Shown: positions 8,573-16,670 of the stretch, in pieces | Layout: every line of letters starts with the position of its first letter | How positions within the stretch are numbered: position 1 is the stretch's first letter | Assembly: GCA_052289195.1 (NCBI GenBank) | Contig: DAWAJD010000035.1 | Coordinates: 1-16,670, forward strand | Length of the DNA stretch: 16,670 nucleotides | Source of the DNA: UBA4644 sp900555855 | Lineage (GTDB): Bacteria; Bacillota; Clostridia; Oscillospirales; Butyricicoccaceae | Direction: 5' to 3' | Made by a program: the position numbers and the translations under genes | The notes under the pieces: model-generated | What the model was told of the DNA's origin: nothing | What the model saw: only the letters and a program-made list of their open reading frames with translations | Database searches by the model: none

Positions 8573-9433
8573 TCAGATTTCTGCCGGCGGTTTCTGCCGC
8601 TGCCATTTCAGGAGAAGCAGCAGCAGGGCCCAGAGCGCCATGGCCGTCAGGGCGATCATGGAAAGATCCCGCGGCAGCGCATAGCTAGCCCAGCTTTTTC
8701 CCTTTACCAGCAGCGTGGCCAGAAGCCAGCCCGCCGGCAGGGTCAGCCCCTGCAAAAAGCGGTATCGCAGCGGCTTTACCGCCAGCGCCGCCAACGCCAG
8801 CACCGCCGCCAACACCGCCGCGGCAGCGCCGTAATAATTCAGCGCCAGCCGGGGCAGCGCCCAGCCGCCCGCATCCGCCGCTGTGCCGTAAAGCAGCGCG
8901 TCGTCCTGCCCGTTGTTCTGGGCATAAAAAACGATCATGCCCTTCTGCCGGGGCAGCGTGACGCTCTGCCGCCCGGCCTGCGGCTCCCCGCCGTCCAGCA
9001 GAGTGGTCCATGCCTCCAGCTGATAGACCGGCGCGCCGGTCTCATCTGTCCAGCTGACGCAGGAAACATGGCGCACTGCCGGAGAAAAGACGATGCACAG
9101 CGCATCCCCCACCGCCGCCGTCTCCGGCGCAGCCTGCCCGGCCGAAAGATATTCCGGCGCAGACAGCCGGGAAAACACCGCCGCGGCCACGGCCAGCGCC
9201 GCCAGCACCGCCGCCAGCAGGCGGACATATTTTTCCCGCAGCAGCAGCTTCCGCAGACGCTTCACCGGCAGCTCCGGCTCCCTTGGCGTCTCCCGGAAAA
9301 GGCGTTCCTGCTCCGCCCGGCAGTCCGGACATTGCTCCAGATGCCGCCGGACAAAGGCCGCGCTCTCCGGCCCGGCCAGCCCTTCCAGATAAAGCGGCAG
9401 CAGATCCCGCGTGATGGCGCATTCCTGTTTCAT
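8573..9433 (-). CDS. membrane-bound zinc-finger anti-sigma factor
   Basis: The 286-residue protein starts with a cytoplasmic ZAS-type (zf-HC2) domain: H31-x3-C35-x2-C38 (HLEQCPDC) after an N-terminal helix. A transmembrane segment follows at about 72-88, then an extracytoplasmic portion (about 90-200), and three further hydrophobic stretches near 201-219, 231-243 and 257-275. Such proteins hold the cognate ECF sigma factor inactive until an envelope signal releases it. Its ATG overlaps the sigma stop codon by ATGA, so the pair is translationally coupled, giving near-equal amounts. Beyond the ZAS domain I recognise no family, and the signal cannot be inferred. The four-segment topology is larger than the usual single-pass anti-sigma. 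Confidence 0.85.
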   Translation of the reverse strand: MKQECAITRDLLPLYLEGLAGPESAAFVRRHLEQCPDCRAEQERLFRETPREPELPVKRLRKLLLREKYVRLLAAVLAALAVAAAVFSRLSAPEYLSAGQAAPETAAVGDALCIVFSPAVRHVSCVSWTDETGAPVYQLEAWTTLLDGGEPQAGRQSVTLPRQKGMIVFYAQNNGQDDALLYGTAADAGGWALPRLALNYYGAAAAVLAAVLALAALAVKPLRYRFLQGLTLPAGWLLATLLVKGKSWASYALPRDLSMIALTAMALWALLLLLLKWQRQKPPAEI

Positions 9434-9921
9434 GATGGTTCCAGCTCCTTCCGCAATTTTTCACGGGCACGATAGAATGTGACGCAGGCCCAGTTTTCCG
9501 TCCGGCCAAAGAGCCGGCCGATCTCCCGGAAGCTCAGCTCGCCGTAGACCCGCCAGAGAAACACCTCCCGGTAAGGCTCCGGCAGGGTGTGCAGCGCCTG
9601 CCGGGCCCGGTCGGCCTCGCTGCGCTCGATCAGCTGCTCCTCCGGGCCCTTTTCCCGGGCGGGCAGCGCCAGCTCCTCCACCGGCGTGCTGCGGTCCAGA
9701 CGCTTTTCCCGCCGTTTCTGCGAAAGCCAGCGATTTTTTGCGATGCGCAGCAGCCAGGTCTCCAGCGCACATTCGCCGCGAAAGCCCGGGAGACGCTCCA
9801 TGGCCTGCACAAAGGTCTCCGCCGCCAGCTCCTCCGCCTGCGCCGGGTCGCCGCAGAGCTTCACCAGCGAAGCATAGACCTGCCGGAAGCAGGCCTGATA
9901 CAGCTGCTCCATGGTGATCAC
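9430..9921 (-). CDS. ECF-type RNA polymerase sigma factor (sigma-70 family)
   Basis: The 163-residue protein has the two-domain ECF plan. Region 2 spans about 25-72 (DPAQAEELAAETFVQAMERL, then ALETWLLRIAKNRWLSQKRR) and binds the -10 element and core enzyme. Region 4 spans about 105-160 (LPEPYREVFLWRVYGELSFR followed by a helix-turn-helix) and binds the -35. I place the start at GTG 9921 because GAGGGGGTGA sits seven bases upstream; an in-frame ATG at 9912 is further away. It is followed directly by its anti-sigma gene. A candidate ECF promoter lies upstream, suggesting autoregulation. The exact ECF group is not assigned. Confidence 0.94.
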   Translation of the reverse strand: MITMEQLYQACFRQVYASLVKLCGDPAQAEELAAETFVQAMERLPGFRGECALETWLLRIAKNRWLSQKRREKRLDRSTPVEELALPAREKGPEEQLIERSEADRARQALHTLPEPYREVFLWRVYGELSFREIGRLFGRTENWACVTFYRAREKLRKELEPS

Positions 9922-9943
9922 ATTCTCACCCCCTCGCCTGTTA

Positions 9944-9969
9944 GACGCTTTCGCGCCGGAAATCTTACA
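9944..9969 (-). promoter_or_regulatory. candidate autoregulatory ECF promoter
   Basis: On the minus strand TGTAAG (9969-9964) is separated by 16 bases from CGTC (9947-9944). B. subtilis ECF promoters of the SigM/SigW kind read TGAAAC-N16-CGTC/CGTA, so spacing and -10 match and the -35 differs at two positions. It lies between the terminator of the upstream operon and the sigma GTG. No good sigma-A promoter is seen in the same stretch. Confidence 0.45.
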
Positions 9970-9980
9970 AAAAATCGCAG

Positions 9981-10007
9981 AAAAAAGCGCGGAAGCTCCG
10001 CGCTTTT
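9981..10007 (-). terminator. terminator of the alaS-HIT-comEC-holA-Toprim operon
   Basis: On the minus strand AAAAGCGCGGA and TCCGCGCTTTT form an 11-bp stem with a 3-base loop, ending in TTTTTT. It starts right after the double stop TAATAA of the Toprim gene. The plus-strand reading also ends in TTTTATTATTTTT, but no plus-strand gene is near. Confidence 0.88.
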
Positions 10008-10008
10008 A

Positions 10009-10608
10009 TTATTTTTCCGCTTCTTCGCCCCAGAGCCGCCGGGCCAGCGTCTGCAGCGCTTCCAGATCGGTAACGCAGTTCAGCACCTGCAGCAGGGCCT
10101 TTCCACTCAGCCGCTGGGGCAGCTCCAGCGCCTGCAGCAGGCGCGTCCGACGGGCGGCGCTGTCCTTCCCGCCGGAAAGGCCCAGGGCATAAAGCTCCGC
10201 CCGGGTGATCCCGCCGTGGGGGCGGGGCGTTTTGTCCAGCGCGCCGCTTCTGCGGACGGCCTCCAGAATGACCTCCTCCGGAACGCCCTCCACCCCCAGC
10301 TTGCCCTCCTTGGAAGCATGGGCCTTGCGCTTTTCCTTGCCGTAAAGATCGGGCAGATATGCGTGGTAGACCGTTCCCTCGGAAAGGATCCCCCGCAGGT
10401 AATTGCGGATGACAAAGCCCGCGCCGTCCGGATCGGTAAAAATCAGCAGGCCCCGCTCCCGGGCCAGCCGCCGCAGCAGCGCCCGCTTTTCCGGCTGCTT
10501 GAAGATGCCAAAGCCCTCCGTGGTGAGGATCAGTCCGTCAAAGATGCCGGAAAGCTTGATCTGATCATACTTCCCCTCCACCAGGATCACAGGCTCCAGC
10601 GGGATCAT
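10009..10608 (-). CDS. Toprim-domain protein with DUF4093, RNase M5-like
   Basis: The 199-residue protein opens with a Toprim fold: VILVEGKYD with the expected catalytic Glu11, then FTDPDGAG (57-64) with Asp59 and Asp61, and KLGVEGVPEEVI (103-114). The C-terminal part (about 120-199) fits the DUF4093 extension found in clostridial relatives of RNase M5, the enzyme that matures 5S rRNA. Whether this protein cuts 5S precursor, another structured RNA or DNA is unknown, so I do not name it rnmV. The ATG at 10608 overlaps the holA stop by ATGA. A longer upstream in-frame start (10737) would sit deep inside holA and adds an unrelated Ala/Arg-rich stretch, so I reject it. It is the last gene of the operon. 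Confidence 0.85.
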   Translation of the reverse strand: MIPLEPVILVEGKYDQIKLSGIFDGLILTTEGFGIFKQPEKRALLRRLARERGLLIFTDPDGAGFVIRNYLRGILSEGTVYHAYLPDLYGKEKRKAHASKEGKLGVEGVPEEVILEAVRRSGALDKTPRPHGGITRAELYALGLSGGKDSAARRTRLLQALELPQRLSGKALLQVLNCVTDLEALQTLARRLWGEEAEK

Positions 10609-11648
10609 TGCGCGCCCTCCGCAAGCTGCAGAAGCAGCAGCTCCAGCGTGCGCTGCCCATCGGGCACGCTGCTCTTCAGGGCCAAATCCGTCTCCAGACA
10701 GGCCAGCTGCGCCTGCCGCAGCTCTGCCAGGCCGCACCGCCGGGCGCTCTGGATCAGGCGGCGGGCGGGGTAGCTGGAAGCGTAGCCCAAAAGCTTCGCC
10801 ACCTCCGTCTCGCTTTTGCCGGCGCTGATGGCCAGCTTCGCCCCATAGAGCCGCTGCATCTGCTTCGTAAGCACCGCGAGGATCATCACCGGTTCCTGCT
10901 TCAGGTCAAACAGATCCCGCAGGATCATCAGCGCCTTGCTGTGCTGCCGAGCCACAACGCTGTCCACCAGCTCGAAGACGGTGGCCTCCAGCACGCGGGA
11001 GCCCAGCGCGTCGATATCCGACCGGCGGATGTCCTCCTCCCGGGTGCCGGCGGCGATCTTCTGGATCTCCGTCAGCAGATTTTCCATGGAAGTGCCGCAG
11101 AGGAACATCAGATATTCGCATTCCGCCGGAGCGATGCGCTTGCCCAGCTGCTGAAAATGCCGCTGGATCCAGAGGATCAGGCTGGCGGCGGAGGACTGCT
11201 GAAACTCCACCGGACAGCCCTCCTGCTGCAGAAGCTTCCAGAGGTTCAGCCGCTTGTCCGGCTTGAACTCCTGCGCGTCGTAATAAAACACCAGGCAGAG
11301 ATATTCCGGCAGATTTGCGATCAGCTGGGGCAGATATTCCTTCATCGGCCCCGCCGGCTGCATCAGGTTATAATCCCGGACGATCACCAGCTTACGCTCC
11401 GACCCCATGGGGACGCTATCCACCGCGTCGGACAAGCTCTGAACGGAGACCTGCTCCCCATCCAGCAGGATCACATTGAACTCCGGAAAGGCGCCCTGAC
11501 AGAGCTGCCGCAGCTCCCGGAGATAATGCCGCTTCAGATAGCCCTCTTCCCCATAAAAAAGATAGAGCCGTCCCGGTGCGCCGGCCGCAAGCTCGCTTTT
11601 CAGCCGCTTCAGCCCCTCTGCGCCGTCGGAAGTTTTTTTCGTCGCCAT
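10605..11648 (-). CDS. holA: DNA polymerase III delta subunit
   Basis: Delta is the clamp-loader subunit that opens the beta sliding clamp. The 347 residues are of normal length and show the degenerate ATP-binding opening of delta, LYLFYGEEGYLKRHYLREL (28-46), without a true Walker A lysine-serine. LVIVRDYNL, the CEYLMFLCGTSMENLLTEI helix block, DIDALGSRVLEATVFELVDS, and the C-terminal collar domain (ILRDLFDLKQEPVMILAVLT and LLGYASSYPARRLIQ) follow. GAGGTGA, formed by the comEC stop region, lies four bases before the ATG, so translation is coupled to comEC, which ends five bases earlier. The comEC-holA order is common in Firmicutes. Confidence 0.95.
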   Translation of the reverse strand: MATKKTSDGAEGLKRLKSELAAGAPGRLYLFYGEEGYLKRHYLRELRQLCQGAFPEFNVILLDGEQVSVQSLSDAVDSVPMGSERKLVIVRDYNLMQPAGPMKEYLPQLIANLPEYLCLVFYYDAQEFKPDKRLNLWKLLQQEGCPVEFQQSSAASLILWIQRHFQQLGKRIAPAECEYLMFLCGTSMENLLTEIQKIAAGTREEDIRRSDIDALGSRVLEATVFELVDSVVARQHSKALMILRDLFDLKQEPVMILAVLTKQMQRLYGAKLAISAGKSETEVAKLLGYASSYPARRLIQSARRCGLAELRQAQLACLETDLALKSSVPDGQRTLELLLLQLAEGAQ

Positions 11649-11652
11649 GGAA

Positions 11653-13875
11653 TCACCTCATGTAAGAAATGGCCGAGCCCTCGCTGCCCACCCTCCGGAT
11701 GGGAACGCCGCAGCATCGCTCCGGCAGGTCGCTGTCGTAGCTGCCGGAGATGCAGTAGATCTGCCTTGGCTGCGCCGCGGCAAACAGACGGTAAAGCACC
11801 CGGAAGTCCTGGGCCTGCCCGCCGTCCAGGATCAGGACATCCGCCCGGCAGTCCTGCTGCTGCAGAGCTTCCAGCAGCGGCTTTTTCTTCAGCCCGGCGG
11901 CCAGAAGCACAGAGCTTCGCTGCCCCAGCAGGCGGCAGAGATAGCTTTTGTCGGAAAGCTGCACAAGCTCCGCCGTAAAGTCTCCGCACTTGACAGCGCC
12001 TGTCTTTTTATAGTATCTTGCGCCATAGACCTCATATTCCCCGGGAAGGGCTCCGCTTGCGGAGGGCAGAAGGAGCGTCTGCGGGCGGGCCTCCTCCAGC
12101 AGCGGCAAAAGGCCGCCCTGACTTTTATAGCCCTCCCCGGTACACAGCACAAGGCCCGTCTCGGCCGCGTTCCAGCGGGTCATGGCCTCCGCCAGGGCCT
12201 CTCCGGCGGTCTCTCGCCGGGCGCCGGCGTTGATCACGCAGACCTCCTCTCCCCGCAGCAGCAGGACGGCCTGTCCGCCGGAATTGACGATCTGCAGCGT
12301 TCCAAAGACGGCGCGCTCCGCCGCCGTGAGCATGACCGCCGCCGAAAGCAAAGCGCCCGCCGCCAGGAGCGTTTTCCGGCTGGAAAGCCGTTCGCCTTTC
12401 CAGAGCAGCAATACCAACAGGATCAGGCCGCTGAAGACCGCCAAAAACAGATTTGCGCTGTCCGTCGCGGCAAAGCGCAGGCCGAGCGCGCTCTTTACCG
12501 CCGTCACGACCCACCAGAGGGGCCAGCGGGCGACCCAGCGGGCAAACAGAGCCGCCGCCGGCATGGACGCCAGAGAGATCACCAGCGTCAGGATCCCCAG
12601 CTCCATGCTCAGCGCCACCGCCCACAGGATCAGAATATTATACAGCAGGCTCAGCAGGGGCACCGTCTCAAAAAACAGCAGATTCAGCGGCAGGGTGAAC
12701 AGCGTGGCCGCCAGCGAGGAAGCCGCCGTGGACGCGATATAAAACAGCAGCTTGCGCAGCCAGGGCCGGGAGAGCTTGTTCAGCGGCGCGGTAAAGGCCC
12801 GCTGCAGCGGACCGGCCAGCAGGATCAGACCCAGCGTCGCCCCGAAGGACAGCAGCAGCCCGGGGCTGAGACAGCTGAAGGGATCCTGCGCCGTCAGCAG
12901 CAAAAGCGCAGCCGCCAGCGCGGTCAAGGGGTCTTTTTCCTCCTTCAGCCAGAAGGAGCCTGCCCAGAACAGCAGCATCACGCCCGCCCGCACCACCGAT
13001 GCGGGAAATCCTACGATGGCCCCGTAGCAAAACACCACCGGGATCGCCAGCAGCAGGCCCCTCTTTTTGCCCAGCAGCCAGATCATGGCCCCGGCCAGAA
13101 TGGAAACATGCAGGCCGGAGACGGCGGTAATGTGGCGGGTTCCGCTGAGGGTCAGCGCCCGCTCCAGCTCGCTGCCGGAAGGGGCCTTTTGCCCGCAGAG
13201 CAGGGCGGAAAGCAGCGTTCCCTCGTCGCCGGGGAGCAGCGTGCCGATGCGCTGGGCCATCCTTCGGGAAAAGACCCGCATCCGCCGCAGCGCAGTCATG
13301 GCCGCGCCCGGTTCCAGGGTTTCCGGGCCTTCCTGGGAGACGGTCAGCAGCAATCCCCGGGGCAAAAGCCCAGTCCGCCAGTCCCGGCTGGCGGCGTGCA
13401 GCGTCCCCTGAAAGGTCAGAACATCCCCCGGTGCGCCCTCCGGCGTGCCATCCAGCAGATAGAGCTTCACCCGGCGGCGGCAGGCCACGCCGTCCGCCTG
13501 CGTCAGGATCCCCTCCGCCGTGCCGTAGGAGATATGGCTCTCGGCATAATCCGTCAGCTCCACCCGCAGCGTTCCGGCATAGCCGTCCAGCTTCTGCGCA
13601 GGCAGCAGCGCGGCGCAGCCATAGACGCAGCACCAGAGCCAGCCCGCTGTCAGGCCCAGCAGCAGCGCCCGGAAGCGGGGCGTTTCCTCCCGCAGCAGCA
13701 GCGTCAGCCCGGCGCACAGCAGCATGGCGATGGCGCCTGTCAGCAGCATGGCTGCCGGGATATGCGCTGCCCTCGCCAGAAGCAGGGTGAAGGTCAGCGC
13801 CATCAGGAAAAAAGCGGCAGAAAAGCACAGCAGCCTTCTGGGCTGCCGGCCCTTCTGCCACTTGATCCGCAGCAT
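11653..13875 (-). CDS. comEC: ComEC/Rec2 DNA-uptake channel with degenerate metallo-beta-lactamase domain
   Basis: ComEC is the inner-membrane channel passing single-stranded DNA during transformation. The 740 residues show three N-terminal membrane segments (about 15-90), the soluble DUF4131/OB-like region (about 95-185), and the competence domain with LLSALLCGQK (221-230), SGTRHITAVSGLHVSIL (244-260), GFPASVVRAGVML (289-301) and DPFSCLSPGLLLSFGATLGL (331-350). Several more helices run to about 515. The C-terminal beta-lactamase-like domain (about 525-740) is present by length, but its motifs are gone. NSGGQAV (531-537) replaces DVGQGDA, VINAG (547-551) replaces LIDTG, CTGEGYKSQGG (578-588) replaces THxHxDHxGG, and LILDGGQ (681-687) replaces the HHGS block. 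It is therefore unlikely to be a metal-dependent nuclease. No clear Shine-Dalgarno precedes the ATG; re-initiation after the HIT stop seven bases earlier is likely. Confidence 0.93.
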   Translation of the reverse strand: MLRIKWQKGRQPRRLLCFSAAFFLMALTFTLLLARAAHIPAAMLLTGAIAMLLCAGLTLLLREETPRFRALLLGLTAGWLWCCVYGCAALLPAQKLDGYAGTLRVELTDYAESHISYGTAEGILTQADGVACRRRVKLYLLDGTPEGAPGDVLTFQGTLHAASRDWRTGLLPRGLLLTVSQEGPETLEPGAAMTALRRMRVFSRRMAQRIGTLLPGDEGTLLSALLCGQKAPSGSELERALTLSGTRHITAVSGLHVSILAGAMIWLLGKKRGLLLAIPVVFCYGAIVGFPASVVRAGVMLLFWAGSFWLKEEKDPLTALAAALLLLTAQDPFSCLSPGLLLSFGATLGLILLAGPLQRAFTAPLNKLSRPWLRKLLFYIASTAASSLAATLFTLPLNLLFFETVPLLSLLYNILILWAVALSMELGILTLVISLASMPAAALFARWVARWPLWWVVTAVKSALGLRFAATDSANLFLAVFSGLILLVLLLWKGERLSSRKTLLAAGALLSAAVMLTAAERAVFGTLQIVNSGGQAVLLLRGEEVCVINAGARRETAGEALAEAMTRWNAAETGLVLCTGEGYKSQGGLLPLLEEARPQTLLLPSASGALPGEYEVYGARYYKKTGAVKCGDFTAELVQLSDKSYLCRLLGQRSSVLLAAGLKKKPLLEALQQQDCRADVLILDGGQAQDFRVLYRLFAAAQPRQIYCISGSYDSDLPERCCGVPIRRVGSEGSAISYMR

Positions 13876-13881
13876 TTTATG

Positions 13882-14241
13882 TTATGCCATGGGCCCCAGC
13901 AGCTTGCCGCCCAGCAGATGGAAATGCAGATGCATCACCGTCTGTCCGGCGTCTGCGCCCACATTGGTCACCACGCGCCAGCCGCCCGTCAGGCCCTCCT
14001 GCTCCGCCAGCTTGGCGGCCACCTCATAAATATGGGCCACCAGCGCGGAGTTTTGCCTGCCGATCTCCGCAGCCGAAGCGATATGCGCCTTGGGGACGAT
14101 GAGGATATGGGTGGGCGCAGCGGGCTCGATGTCCCGGAAGGCATAGCACAGCGTATCCTCATAGACCTTGGTGGAAGGGATCTCGCCTCGGATGATCCTG
14201 CAGAAAATGCAGTCGGACTGGTAATTCAAAACATCAGACAT
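13882..14241 (-). CDS. hinT: HIT-family purine nucleoside phosphoramidase, HinT-like
   Basis: This 119-residue protein is a small cytosolic hydrolase of AMP-linked compounds. The catalytic histidine triad is H104-L-H106-F-H108-L-L (VMHLHFHLL). The N-terminal CIFC (11-14) is the usual zinc knuckle, and THILIVPKAHI (44-54) is the conserved central block. Length and motifs fit the Hint branch. Family knowledge links HinT to hydrolysis of aminoacyl-adenylates formed by tRNA synthetases, so its place directly after alaS is suggestive. GGAGG lies nine bases upstream of the ATG, and the gap to the alaS stop is 21 bases. Confidence 0.95.
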   Translation of the reverse strand: MSDVLNYQSDCIFCRIIRGEIPSTKVYEDTLCYAFRDIEPAAPTHILIVPKAHIASAAEIGRQNSALVAHIYEVAAKLAEQEGLTGGWRVVTNVGADAGQTVMHLHFHLLGGKLLGPMA

Positions 14242-14262
14242 GGCTTTTCTCCCTCCGTTTTT

Positions 14263-16670
<2,408 letters not shown>

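Noticed and set aside
10608..11978. Plus-strand open frame of 456 codons opposite holA and the comEC end
   Set aside because: Shadow of two recognised genes; Leu/Gln/Arg-rich low-information protein.
11653..13875. comEC as a pseudogene
   Set aside because: The frame is full length and the channel motifs are intact. Only the C-terminal metal-binding motifs are lost, which is domain degeneration rather than gene decay.

Overview
The window is an ordinary, GC-rich chromosomal segment of an anaerobic Firmicute. The best guess is class Clostridia, Oscillospiraceae-like. The guess rests on an RpoB and AlaS of clostridial type, a 'reverse' rubrerythrin (rubredoxin domain first), an oxygen-sensitive 2-hydroxyacyl-CoA dehydratase-type activase, and intrinsic terminators with strong sigma-A-type promoters. 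I see no insertion sequence, phage gene, CRISPR array or toxin/defence cassette. Both ends cut genes: rpoB lacks its C-terminus and alaS its N-terminus.

Layout. (1) 1-3442, minus: rpoB. Upstream is not the usual rplJ-rplL but a 488-bp spacer (3443-3930) holding tandem rpoB promoters on the minus strand. On the plus strand the spacer holds a promoter, a mini-ORF and a terminator-like hairpin ahead of an activase gene. (2) 3931-4707, plus: a stand-alone ATP-dependent [4Fe-4S] activase, closed by a bidirectional terminator. (3) 4814-7137, minus: a two-gene operon of a cytosolic AmiE/YbbE-like serine hydrolase followed by anmK (anhydro-MurNAc kinase), overlapping by ATGA. It has its own promoter and fits cell-wall muropeptide recycling. 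(4) 7267-7353, minus: tRNA-Leu(CAG) with promoter and terminator. (5) 7499-8487, plus: an Rrf2-family regulator with three clustered cysteines and reverse rubrerythrin, a peroxide/oxygen-defence operon transcribed divergently from the tRNA. (6) 8573-9921, minus: an ECF sigma factor and its zinc-finger membrane anti-sigma factor, with a candidate autoregulatory ECF promoter. (7) 10009-16670, minus: a housekeeping operon alaS - HIT - comEC - holA - Toprim/DUF4093, ending at a strong terminator. Genes are tightly packed or overlapping.

The points most worth a second look are: a ComEC whose C-terminal metallo-beta-lactamase domain has lost every recognisable metal-ligand motif; a candidate attenuator with a leucine-run mini-ORF before the activase; a palindrome exactly at the predicted rpoB transcription start; and the compact amidase-like/AnmK recycling operon. 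I do not see a clearly new multi-gene system here.
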